NCBI GenBank assembly: GCA_949130485.1
Contig: OX422185.1
Coordinates: 14,259,011 to 14,323,010 of the forward strand
Direction of reading: 5' to 3'
DNA: 64,000 bases
DNA from: Agelas oroides
Lineage: Eukaryota > Porifera > Demospongiae > Agelasida > Agelasidae
Shown: positions 13,258 to 23,652 of the stretch, piece by piece
Layout: each line of letters begins with the position of its first letter
Position numbering within the stretch: the first letter of the stretch is position 1
Made by a program: the position numbers and the translations under genes
Notes under the pieces: generated by a model
The model's database searches: none
The model's input: only the letters and a program-made list of their open reading frames with translations
Told to the model about the DNA's origin: nothing

Positions 13258-15090
13258 GTGAGTGTATTCCATTAGTCTCGTTCACAGACTCTCAGTATGG
13301 TACCGTGTCTCACTGATGGTCTGGATGAGTGTATTCCATTAGTCTCGTTCACAGACTCTCAGTATGGTACCGTGTCTCACTGAGGGTCTGGTATTGGGTC
13401 TCGCTGAGGGTCTGGGTGAGTGTATTTCATTAGTCTCGTTCACAGACCATCAGTATGGTACTGGGTCTCGCTGAGGGTCTGGGTGAGTGTATTTCATTAG
13501 TCTCGTTCACAGACTCTCAGTATGGTACTATGTCTCACTGAGGGTCTGGGTGAGTGTATTACATTAGTCTCGTTCACAGACTCTCAGTATGCTACTGGGT
13601 CTCACTGAGGGTCTGGGTGAGTGTATTCCATTAGTCTCGTTCACAGACTCTCAGTATGGTACCGGGTCTCACTGGGGGTCTGCGTGAGTATATTCCATTA
13701 GTCTCGTTCACAGACTCTCAGTATGGTACTGGGTCTCACTGAGTGTCTGGGTGAGTGTATTCCATTAGTCTCGTTCACAGACTCTCAGTATGGTACTGTG
13801 TCTCACTGAGGGTCTTGGTGAGTGTATTCCATTAGTCTCGTTCACAGACTCTCAGTATGGTACCGGGTCTCACTGAGGGTCTGGGTGAGTGTATTACATT
13901 AGTCTCGTTCACAGACTCTCAGTATTCTACTGTGTCTCACTGAGGGTCTGGGTGAGTGTATTCCATTAGTCTCGTTCACAGACTCTCAGTATGGTACCGG
14001 GTCTCACTGAGGGTCTGGGTGAGTGTATTCCATTAGTCTCGTTCACAGACTCTCAATATGGTACTGGGTCTCACTGAGGGTCTGGGTGAGTGTATTCCAT
14101 TAGTCTCGTTCACAGACTCTCAGTATGGGACTTTGTCTCACTGAGGGTCTGGGTGAGTCTATTCGATTAGTCTCGTTCTCAGACTCTCAGTAAGATACTG
14201 TGTCTTGCTGGGGGTCTGGGTGAGTGTATTCCATTAGTCTCGTTCACAGACTCTCAGTATGGTACCGTGTCTCACTGATGGTTTGGGTGAGTGTATTCCA
14301 TTGGTCTCGTTCACAGACTCTCAGTATGGTACCGTGTCTCACTGAGGGTCAGGGTGAGTGTATTCCATTAGTCACGTTCACAGACCATCTGTATGGTATT
14401 GGGTCTCGCTGAGGGTCTGGGTGAGTGTATTTCATTAGTCTCATTCACAGACCATCAGTATGGTACCGGGTCTCGCTGAGGGTCTGGGTGAGTGTATTTC
14501 ATTAGTCTCGTTCACAGACTCTCAGTATGGTACTGTGTCTCACTGAGGGTCTGGGTGAGTGTATTACATTAGTCTCGTTCACAGACTCTCAGTATGGTAC
14601 TGGGTCTCACTGAGGGTCTGGGTGAGTGTATTCCATTAGTCTCGTTCACAGACTCTCAGTATGGTACCGGGTCTCACTGAGGGTCTGGGTGAGTGTATTC
14701 CATTAGTCTCGTTCACAGACTCTCAGTATGGTACTGGGTCTCACTGAGGGTCTGGGTGAGTGTATTCCATTAGTCTCGTTCACAGACTCTCAGTATGGGA
14801 CTAAGTCTCACTTAGGGTCTGGGTGAGTCTATTCGATTAGTCTCGTTCACAGACTCTCAGTAAGATACTGTGTGTTGCTGGGGGTCTGGGTGAGTGTATT
14901 CCATTAGTCTCATTCACAGACTCTCAGTATGGTACCGTGTCTCACTGATGGTCTGGGTGAGTGTATTCCATTAGTCTCGTTCACAGACTCTCAGTATGGT
15001 ACCGTGTCTCACTGAGGGTCTGGGTGAGTGTATTCCATTTGTCTCGTTCACGGACTCTCAGTATGGTACTGTGTCTCACAGAGGATCTGG
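13258..15090. repeat. Satellite higher-order repeat block, copy 2
   Basis: Second copy of the 1833-bp block. Similarity to copy 1 is lost beyond about 15091, where the next unit switches to the ACCATCTG variant. Looser relatives with spacings of 22-26 whole units (1474-1742 bp) occur between about 4.1 and 10.5 kb. Confidence 0.85.
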
Positions 15091-15800
15091 GTGAGTGTAT
15101 TCCATTAGTCTCGTTCACAGACCATCTGTATGGTATTGGGTCTCGCTGAGGGTCTGGGTGAGTGTATTTCATTAGTCTCGTTCACAGACCATCAGTATGG
15201 TACTGAGTCTCGCTGAGGGTCTGGGTGAGTGTATTTCATTAGTCTCGTTCACAGACTCTCTGTATGGTACTGGGTCTCACTGAGGGTATGGGTGAGTGTA
15301 TGCCGTTAGTCTCGTTCACAGACTCTTAATATGATACTGGGTCTCGCTGAGGATCTGGGTGAGTGTATTCCATTAGACTCGTTCACAGACTCTCAGTATG
15401 TTACTGTGTCTCACTGAGGGTCTGGGTGAGTGTATTCCATTAGTCTCGTTCACAGACTCTCAGTATGGTACTGTGTCTTGCTGAGGGTCTGGGTGAGTGT
15501 ATTCCATTAGTCTCGTTCACAGACTCTCAGTATGGTACTGGGTCTCTCTGATGGTCTGGGTGAGTGTATTCCATTAGTCTCGTTCACAGACTCTCTGTAT
15601 GGTACTGGGTCTCACTGAGGGTCTGGGTGTGTGTATTCCATTAGTCTCGTTCACAGACTCTCAGTAAGGTACTGTGTCTTGCTGAGGGTCTGGATGAGTG
15701 TATTCCATTAGTCTCGTTCACAGACTCTCAGTATGGTACTGGGTCTCACTGAGGGTCTGGGTGAGTGTATTCGATTACTCTCGTTCCCCGGAAAACTTTT

Positions 15801-16890
15801 AAATTAGACGCTAGGAGATCATTTCTGAGGCCGTTTTCGGGAGCGTGACTTATCGCCTGCAGAGTTTTGATACTTGCTACACGTCCACACTGTGAGGTGG
15901 TGATTGCAGGTTGCTCGTACTGTAGCAGCTACAGTACTCCAAAGCAAGAGAGCAAATTTTTCAATTTTGGAAACTTTTAGCTGTAATGCTTGACACACAC
16001 ATCAAATGTGTTTACAAAGTACATAGGTGGTGATTGCAGATTGCTCGTAACCTGGCACACGTAGCAGCTATATATGGAAGGTGCCTACAGCAAATATTTG
16101 TGCTCCTTACTACCTATGATATGTTTCTTGGCAAGCAAAGTTCTGGTTGACTAGATTGCGACCGCATGGATCTGGATCTAGTGAATCATAGATTCCACGT
16201 TTCAACATAACAGTAGGCAACAATTCACATCTTTGGCTTCACTACAACGAAGGAATACACATCAAATGAACCGAAATGGCTTCAAATAGCGCAGAATCCT
16301 GATGTAGTGTCACCTTCTGTCAGCTTATGGAATAATGTTTACACGATGATGGGTACATGTAGGCTAGTTTTTCAGGGATGGCCCAGCTTATACTACCATG
16401 GATAATACACTCAAAGTGGACATGTGGCAAGTTGAAAAAGTGGTCAGGCCAAAACCCAACCTGCCTGACTGCTTGGTACGGCCATGGAGCTATCTTGTTT
16501 ATGCTATCAATTCAGTGGAGTTTGATTTGGCATATGTAATCTCACCAGTTGCAGTTTGGATTCATCCAGGTCTAGGCAGTGGCCCACCTCCTTTTACCAG
16601 GGTTTTGCCGCCATGGTTTAGATCCCTTTGGTTCCAGCAAAACATGAATTAGGTTCATTTCATAATTACATGTTTGTGCCAAATAGGGGAGGAACTCTGG
16701 CTATATTCATGTATTATTAGATGAACTCTGAAAATATTCATGTACTATGGGTTAACCTCTGTGCATTTTTACATAAGTATTCATGACTTATTGAGTGCAC
16801 AAAGGTTGCAAGGGTACACTGTGGTAAAAGTGGGAGGTAGTGTGGACCAAGGTCCTGCAACTGAAGTGACCCATCTTAGGTTAAACAACC
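15801..16890 (+). repeat. Dispersed ~1.1-kb repeat, copy A
   Basis: Starts immediately after the satellite with TTAGACGCTAGGAGATCA and ends near the sequence GACCCATCTTAGGTTAAA. It is repeated as copy B at 17118-18092. It contains an 84-codon ORF (16398-16652) also open in copy B. The two ORFs differ at 8 bases and all 8 change an amino acid, so there is no sign of protein-level constraint. Copy A carries about 120 bases absent from B near 15930-16060. The left edge matches the hAT-type module found elsewhere in the window. Confidence 0.85.
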
Positions 16891-17117
16891 TCTAGTCACG
16901 GTTTCATGAACAGGGGCTGGGTAACGACAGCAGGTCTGGTTAGATATTGCTTAGCAACCAAATTTTTGCATTCTCCAGATGGAACTGCGTAAGCCCAAAA
17001 AATGCATTGGCCCTCTGAGTTCTGGGCAATAGCAAGCTGTTTAAAGGTGGTGTGGCCAAAGCCTCGTGACGGTAAGCATGCAGCAGCTAGTGAGGTCTGG
17101 GGCATGTTCTCCCAGGA

Positions 17118-18092
17118 AAATTAGACGCTAGGAAATCACTTCTGTGGCCATTTTTGGGAGTGAGGCTTATATCGCTGAATTTTGATACTTGCTACATGTC
17201 CATACTGTGAGGTGGTGATTGCAGGTTGCTTGTAACTTGGCACACGTAGCAGCTATATATGGAAGGTGCCTACAGGCATGCTCCTGCAGCGAATATTTTG
17301 TGCTCCCTTCTACCTATGCTGTTTCTTGGCAAGCAAAATTCTGATTGACTAGATTGCGACCGCATAGATCTAGACCTAGTGAATCATAGATTCCACGTTT
17401 CAACATAACAGTAGGCAACAATTCACATCTTTGGCTTCACTACAGTGAAGGAATACACATCAATTGAAATGGCTTCAAATAGCGCAGAATCCTGATGTAA
17501 TGTCACCTTCTGTCAGCTTATGGAATAATGTTTACACGATGATGGGTACATGTAGGCTAGTTTTTCAGGGATGGCCCAGCTTATACTACCATGGATAATA
17601 CACTCAAAGTGGACATGTGGCAAGTTGAAAAAGTGGTCGGGCCAAAACCCAACCTGCCTGACTGCTTGCTACAGCCATGGAGCTATCTTGTTTATGCTAT
17701 CAATTCAGTGGAGTTTGATTTGGAATATGTAATCTCATCAGTTGCAGTTTGGATTCATCCAAGTCTAGGCAGTGGCCCACCTCCTTTTACCGGGGTTTTG
17801 CTGCCATGGTTTAGATCCCTTTGGTTCCAGCAAAACATGAATTAGGTTCATTTCATAATTACATGTTTGTGCCAAAAAGGGGAGGAACTCTGGCTATATT
17901 CATGTGTTATTATTGGATGAACTCTGAAAATATTCATGTACTATTGGTTAACCTCTGGGCATCGTCACACAAGTATTCACAACTTATTGGAACTTTGAGT
18001 ACACAAAGGTTGCAAGCATACAAGTGGGAGGTAGTGTGGACCAAGGTCCTGCAACTGAGGTGACCCATCTTAGGTTAAATCAACCTCCAGTT
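17118..18092 (+). repeat. Dispersed ~1-kb repeat, copy B
   Basis: Same order and orientation as copy A, offset 1193 bases over the shared ORF region (17591-17845). The 16891-17117 spacer between the copies holds nothing I recognise. Confidence 0.85.
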
Positions 18093-18095
18093 TTT

Positions 18096-18500
18096 TCTAG
18101 TGAAGCTAGAGTTGGTTGTTTGTGGAGATGGTCACATGTCACATGTGGTCAGGATCAGACAGACCTTTCCTTCTTGGTGGGTACAATATGAGTGTAAACT
18201 GTAATGGTTTCAGGTATCATGTCCATCTCATGGCCTGATAATGACATGTGCTCTAAACTTGAGAGTGAGTTTCTTACTAGTGCTTTTATATTACAAAAGT
18301 TGCCTCTGAGCTATCTTGTTTATACTATCAGGCTAGAGTCGGTGGTTTGTGCAGATGGTCACATGTCACATGTGGTCAGGATCAGACAGACCTTTCCTTC
18401 TTGGTCGTTAAAATGTGAGTGTACTAAACTGTAATGAACTGTGCTTTCAGGTCATGGTGTCCATCTCATGACCTGATAATGACCTGATAATGACATGTGA
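18096..18500 (+). repeat. Tandem duplication, ~227-bp offset
   Basis: The block containing GGTCACATGTCACATGTGGT at about 18130 recurs at about 18357, with the following CAGGATCAGACAGACC and the CATGTCCATCTCATG segments in the same order. The central CACATGTCACATGTG is itself near-palindromic. Confidence 0.8.
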
Positions 18501-18535
18501 CCTGATAATGACATGTGACCTGATTATAGATAAGT
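18468..18535 (+). repeat. Short tandem repeat, ~19-bp unit
   Basis: ACCTGATAATGACATGTG-type units are repeated about three and a half times, with the first and last units imperfect. Confidence 0.7.
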
Positions 18536-18725
18536 GACCTTTGCTATCAGAGTGCCAAATATTTAGGTACCTTCATTCACGGGTCTCCCCCATTTTTTGT
18601 TGTTCGGATTTGTGAAGGCAAATTGCCTTCACAAATGTACATGAAAGATAAGTGACCTGTCAGAGCTACACCCAAGCCAAATATTTGCACATAGGTAGCC
18701 TTGTAGGCCTTATGTCCATCTCACA

Positions 18726-18825
18726 TAAGCGTTCCCAGCCCTTCCCCATCTTTCTCACTGCTGTGTATTATTGTGAACACAAAACTGAATGACCAAAAAT
18801 GAGGGAGGCCTGTGAACGAGGCTGT
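18726..18825. mobile_element. MULE-family MITE, diverged
   Basis: Left end TAAGCGTTCCCAGCCC and right end GGCCTGTGAACGAGGCTG are imperfect inverted repeats resembling the TAG[TC]CTCGT-CCCAG termini of the better copies. Internal sequence TGTATTATTGTGAACACAAA resembles the copies at 60020-60083 and 61838-61902. Confidence 0.5.
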
Positions 18826-18829
18826 CTAA

Positions 18830-19250
18830 ATATTGGCTTAGCTATAGCTCTGATATCAGAGGTCACTTATTTTTGTGTATAGAATGATGAACAACCAAAA
18901 ATGGGGAAGGGGGAGGATGGTGCCCAGCTACAAATACGTGTGCTCTAAACTTGAGAGTGGGTTTCTTACCAGTGCTTTTATATTGCAAAAGTGCTTGGTC
19001 ATTGAATAAAATTTTTAAAACAGTGTTCTACTTTGTAGTGGTGGCTCTACTTTTGGTTTCTTTCATGAGATAGTTTCCCTATTTGAAATTACTGGGTCAA
19101 AAAGCATTTCCAGCAGACTTGGACAGTTATTCAGTCACTCTGTGCTGACCAATGCCTTTCTACAGCCAAGCACAGCAGCAGCCGTGTGCTAGTGACCTCT
19201 CCCAGTCTAATGTACTATGTATGACAAGTGGTTAGTGGTTAAAGGGTTAA
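18830..19250. other. Intergenic stretch with one small repeat
   Basis: 18942-18990 repeats 18250-18300 (CTCTAAACTTGAGAGTG and the following TTTATATT segment). No gene-like feature seen. Confidence 0.5.
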
Positions 19251-19257
19251 TTAAGTG

Positions 19258-19426
19258 TTACATTGGCACATGTACAAGTGCCAGTAAAGTGTTTCCAATT
19301 AATTTGTACTTGACTGCTACTTGTGTTTGTGTACATCTCAAGTGTTCATGAGTGTGGGTGGAGAAGAATGCTGCTTTACTGATAAGGAAATGTCATTTGA
19401 GTGACCCACTTCATGAATACAGCATG
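19258..19426 (+). repeat. Dispersed repeat, mate at 59216-59395
   Basis: GTAAAGTGTTTCCAATTAAT, TACTTGACTGCTACTTGTGT and ACTGATAAGGAAATGTCA occur in the same order in both places, 40 kb apart and in the same orientation. The family is not identified. Confidence 0.7.
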
Positions 19427-20240
19427 TGTCCTTGTCTGCAGTTAACCGTAACTCCAATCCAGGCATGATGCTAATAAAGTTCCTACTTCAAGACTGCATG
19501 CAACAGAATATTATTCTACCACGAAACACCAGTTTGAAATTTGGCACTGTCTTCAAGTTGCCACAAGGGAAGATTGTAGGCTTACTAAATACATTTTTAA
19601 GTTGTATCACACCCACCAACACACACACACATTTACAAGTACGTACACATTCTCTTCTACTGTCACACACATACAGATGACAACAGCAATTCATCAAGAT
19701 ATGGAGAAAATTCCCATGTACTCAGGTCAGTGAAGGCCTGGGTCCAGTAAGAAACTGCTGTATTCCAAGCAATTGAAAGGTGGACTATCGTAGCCGCTCT
19801 AATTTATAGATTCCATAAAACAATTCCATAAAAACAATTATTTTTGTGACCATTCGGCATTAATTAGAATGTAACAAAAATTATTTTCCATGGCATTCAA
19901 ACAAATTAGAATGGCTTGCAAAATGGTTTTTGAGATGGACTGCCTTGTTACTGACAAGATCTTTGAAGACTCACGATCAGGTACTCACTCTAGCGTAGCA
20001 CTGTCCCTGCTATACTGAGTATCTTGGTGACAAGTCACAGGATGATGTTGCCTAGGTAACAGGTTATGTCCCTGGGGGTCCTGTACATTGGTTTGGGCAT
20101 AATGTATGATTGACAAACGATTTGAATAACTTAAATTTTAGTGGGAGATTAGTGATGTTTACTCCAGTATTACTCACTGAATTCTTTTTCAGTTGCACAT
20201 AGATTAGTCATGTAACTATAGTAACTGAATCCCCATCCAC

Positions 20241-20257
20241 ACACACACACACACATT
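20241..20257. repeat. (CA)n microsatellite
   Basis: A short run of alternating C and A inside otherwise ordinary sequence. Confidence 0.9.
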
Positions 20258-20465
20258 ACTATGTATCTTGCAGGAAACAACAGTGAAAGCTTATCAAGAA
20301 GCTTCAACTCTTACAATTTCAATTGTTTGTGAACAATGTTTTTGTTGCTGTTACAACACACATTATTATTATAGTTATTCAGTTGTACTGTGAACTACTG
20401 AACTGCTAACCACTACAGTCAGGAGGAGGTTTAGAATGTGCTATATAGTGAGGGAGTGTAATAGC

Positions 20466-20521
20466 TAATCTCATTCCCAGTCTGTATTTTTATTGTGGAA
20501 AATAGTCTGGGAATGAGACTA
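20466..20521. mobile_element. 56-bp MULE-family micro-MITE
   Basis: TAATCTCATTCCCAG and CTGGGAATGAGACTA are inverted around about 26 bases. The flanks GTGTAATAGC (20456-20465) and GTGTATAGC (20522-20530) form a target duplication with one indel. It has essentially only termini and no interior. Confidence 0.75.
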
Positions 20522-20539
20522 GTGTATAGCTATTACCTG

Positions 20540-21500
20540 CACTACTACCTACATACTCCCATAGCTCAAACCTGGACAGCAGTGAAGGGCTGGGAACAAC
20601 GCTAACCTACCAGAGAAAAATTGGTTCAAATGTATAACTGGTTCATAAACATCTCGCACAGTGTTATTTAAAAAAAGGCCATGATTGTGTATGGAAGTGT
20701 CCCAGTAATGAGTTTGGGATTTTGATTTTTCGCTTGTGGAAGAGTAGAGAAAGTTACTTAACCATTAAACTTACAATAAGAGCAAAATCACTTATCTTTT
20801 TGTTATGTTTTGCTTATAGTAGTAATCATCACACTCTATAATCATGACTTGTACAATAACTTACCAACATGCAGTTGCTCGTACTTGGTACATCGCTGAC
20901 ACCACAATTACCAAATGGGGTAGAACTTATACCAACTGATGCATTGCTGACACCACTATCACATGAGGTATATCCCTGCTAATTCTAGCGGCATCTCATG
21001 TTGTAGAGGAGCTACAAACACCAGCTAGGCTGGCACTGTAGGAGACCTCAATGGGATGTACGTCCTATAAAATTACAGCTGAGAAGTGCTGTCAGCCTTA
21101 CAACCTACACTCAATGCTTATAACTCTTGCCTCACGTTGGAATAAAGAGAGTTTAGATGAACACTCACTACTGTTGACACAAAACTAGGCACTTTGTGGA
21201 AGAACAAGAAGACTGTATAGTATGGCCACAACTGCATTGACGAAGAAACTGCATTGACCGAGAAACTGCATGCAGTAAAGAGTGATGTAAGCAAAGGTAG
21301 TAACTCACGCAACCTAGGGGTAAATGCCATGGTAATTGCATGGGCTCTTCGATCCGGTACAGCAGGCTATAGGTAATTGTCATCCTAAAGAAATGAAGTA
21401 GCTATATTTTATACTTATTTACAAAATTCTCTCACAGGCGCCATGCATGCCATCATAGGATAACCATTCAAACTGAGATCTCACAAGGCTAATCAGGCAA
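20540..21500. other. Intergenic stretch, no recognised gene
   Basis: Only ORFs of about 70 codons on the minus strand, without conserved motifs. I see nothing supportable here. Confidence 0.5.
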
Positions 21501-21512
21501 CTGGTCTTAATT

Positions 21513-21815
21513 GTTCTTCGTTATTCCGCTGTATTTCCGTCATTCCTCGCTATTCCGCATTCATACCACGGAAAATACACGTTTAGTTATTGTCCGTAGT
21601 TGTTGCGCTGTTTATTTCGCTCTCGATTTGCTACGTTTTGTTGACTCGGGAATCACCGTCTGAAGTCACTTATTGTTGTCTAAGGTGAGCTCTCCTTTAT
21701 ACTGAGTATTTCCTTCTGCATGGCATCCATGATATGTTTGTCACACGGACACTGTACAGAATGCCTCCATTCACGTACTGGACTGGACTCCACTATCGAC
21801 TACGTTACTGGACTG
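21513..21815 (+). repeat. Dispersed repeat, mate at 55705-56035
   Basis: Shared landmarks in order: GTTCTTCGTTATTCCGC, TTCCGTCATTCCTCGCTATT, GCTGTTTATTTCGC, GATTTGCTACGTTTT, GACACTGTACAGAATG, CATTCACGTACTGGACTGGA. The copies have the same orientation and differ by small indels. The family is unknown. Confidence 0.8.
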
Positions 21816-22371
21816 ACATTATACCATCCTATAACAGTGCTAAATAGTTATTATAGTGTATTATAATTACTGAGACGAATTTCTGTGCCTCAACGTAAGG
21901 ATTATTGATTCTTGGCTTTAATGTCTAATGCAGCGTCTCAATTTCCTACAGTCAGACTATTGGACCTTCCCATAGATCTAAGTGTTAATAATTATTGTAC
22001 TACTGAGGCGAATTTCTGTGCCTCAACGTAAGGATTATTAGTTTTTGGTTCACATACTGGACTAGAATATTGACTTGCACTACTGGACTGTACTAAACAT
22101 TATCTTTATATAAGCCTAATGCAGCGACTCAATTTCCTACCGTCAGACTATTGGACCTTCCTATAGATCTAAGTGTTAATAATTATTATAGCTAGTGTAC
22201 TACTGAGGCGAATTTCTGTGCCTCAAAGTAAGGATTATTAGTTTTTGGTTCACATACTGGATTAGAATATCGACTGCACTACTGGACTGTACGTACTCTT
22301 TAAGTCTAATGCAGCGACTCAATTTCCTACAGTCAGACTACTGGACTTTCTATAGGTCTAACAGTGTATTA

Positions 22372-22740
22372 TGCACCTATCAATGATATACCTCACCTTG
22401 CATACCTGGGGCAGATGTTGGAAGATTTGCCGTCAGAATCCTCCCCGAGGGGTTGGTACTAAGTTGGGATTGTCTGGAATGGCATACACATTCTCTTTTG
22501 TTATGTTAAATGTCTTTGGAAAACTCTTTGTGAATTCCACAAACACCCATATCTCCTTGTCACACACTGTGCATGACAGGGAGATGTGGGGTTTTTGTAA
22601 GGAATATGTAGGGGGATGGTACACAGGTTTGTACCTCAGGTATGTATAGGCGTGTTCCATTAGGCCATGTAAATTCCCCTCCATGCAACTCCCCATCAAG
22701 CCCCAGGTGTTGTAGGTAGTCCATACCACTGATAGGCACA
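22372..22740. mobile_element. 369-bp PIF/Harbinger-like MITE
   Basis: Ends TGCACCTATCA and TGATAGGCACA are inverted repeats, with looser similarity continuing about 40 bases (to ACCTGGGGC on both sides). The element is flanked by TTA at 22369-22371 and 22741-22743. A 3-bp TTA/TAA target duplication fits PIF/Harbinger. ORFs of about 90-100 codons on both strands have no recognisable domain and are probably incidental. Confidence 0.65.
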
Positions 22741-22870
22741 TTACTGAGACGAACTCCTGTCCTCAACATAAGGATTATTGGTTCTTGGTTCACATACTGG
22801 ACTAGACTATCGACTGCACTAAACATTAGCTCTAAGTCTAATGCAGTGACTCAATTTCCTACAGTCAGAC

Positions 22871-22937
22871 TAGCCTCGTACCCAGGCTCCTACCCATGCC
22901 GCTTTTCGACATGGGGAGGAGCCTGGGTACGAGGCTA
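22871..22937. mobile_element. 67-bp palindromic MULE-family micro-MITE
   Basis: TAGCCTCGTACCCAGGCTCC and its reverse complement flank a short centre. An exact 9-bp target duplication, CAGTCAGAC, lies at 22862-22870 and 22938-22946. It is inserted into the fourth unit of the tandem array. The length equals the satellite unit by coincidence; the sequences are unrelated. Confidence 0.9.
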
Positions 22938-23067
22938 CAGTCAGACTACTGGACTGACATTATACTGTCCGTTTAAGTAATAATAATGTATTACCGAGAA
23001 GAATTTCTGTGCCTCAACCTAAGGATAATAATTATTGGTTCTACTGCAGGCTATTGCTGAGGCCCAA

Positions 23068-23126
23068 GAGTTTCTCTGACTATTTTGCTGAGGGAATAAT
23101 AAGGTAACAGCCTGCACTGAGAGATA
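23068..23126 (+). repeat. Dispersed repeat, mate at 56836-56886
   Basis: TTTTGCTGAGGGAATAATAA, GGTAACAGCCTGCACTGAGA and GATA occur contiguously at both places. Confidence 0.75.
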
Positions 23127-23129
23127 ACT

Positions 23130-23650
23130 GACTTTGTCTACTAGGCCACATCATAAATATTGAAGCACTAACTTCTTGCTTCTCAGATTCTGTTGCAGTG
23201 TCTAGTACTGCATTAAGTTCTTGTTTAAAACACCTATGTACGTGGAATGGTTGGTTGGTCAAGTTTCAGTGAGTTCTTACTACAGAGTGAGAATTGCTAT
23301 CTAGGGGATGACTGTCTGGTCAGTACCAAGCACAGTGCAGCTTGATGGATTGGAATGATATTATGTCTCCATCTGCTAGCTAATATAATCCATGATATAT
23401 AAGATTACATCAGCTATATAGCAGATGGTGCCATGTTACTACCATTCCATAGTACTCACCCACAAAGATTCCGTCAAGCATCATTAAGAACCTAATAGCA
23501 CTGGAGGACACTGGTCTCGAGAATGTTAGGCTGTGTTTATTTGGCAGTACTTGGAATGATTGCTTGTTTGATATTGTAATTGTTTGTTGATGTAGGGGGC
23601 ATGTATCTTTATATCTTAACCTCAGGTATAACCATTCTGTTGGTAAAATA
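23130..23650. other. Intergenic stretch, no recognised feature
   Basis: No ORF above 61 codons, no inverted-repeat edge and no RNA signal was seen. Confidence 0.5.
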
Positions 23651-23652
23651 AT

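Larger units (their letters stand above)
1886..15786. repeat. 67-bp satellite array, about 205 copies
   Basis: Uninterrupted tandem repetition of a 67-bp unit readable as GTCTCGTTCACAGACTCTCA, then GTATGGTACCGTGTCTCACT, then GAGGGTCTGGGTGAGTGTAT, then TCCATTA. Successive GTCTCG starts, for example 2041 and 2108, are 67 apart. The edge units are the most diverged and the first full unit is 65 bp. Several unit variants recur: 'ACCATCTGTATGGTATTGGG', 'CTCAGTAAGATACTGTG' and 'GGGACTTGG'. Because 67 is not a multiple of 3 the frame rotates and ORFs stop near 62 codons, so it is non-coding. Each unit holds CAGACTCTCAGT and ACTGAGGGTCTG, which pair with one mismatch across about 15 bases. A centromeric or heterochromatic satellite is a reasonable inference, not shown. 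Confidence 0.97.
21868..23040 (+). repeat. Five-copy tandem repeat interrupted by two MITEs
   Basis: Units begin [TC]TACTGAGGCGAATTTCTGTG at about 21868, 22001, 22201, 22742 and 22992. They carry CCTCAACGTAAGGATTATT, a CTACTGGACTG segment, GCAGCGACTCAATTTCCTAC and GTCAGACTA. Native spacing is 130-200 bases. The larger gaps are explained by MITE insertions at 22372-22740 and 22871-22937, which date the array before both insertions. Confidence 0.85.

Noticed and set aside
13128..15172. ORFs of 62-63 codons in the satellite (MYSISLVHRLSVWYRV...) repeated several times
   Set aside because: They are produced by the 67-bp periodicity. The frame rotates each unit and a stop always arrives within three units.
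1886..15786. CRISPR-like array
   Set aside because: There are no unique spacers between repeats; the array is pure satellite in a eukaryotic context.
16398..17845. 84-codon ORF conserved in both copies of the 1-kb repeat
   Set aside because: All eight base differences between the copies are nonsynonymous and none is silent. The overlap in open frame is simply recent duplication.
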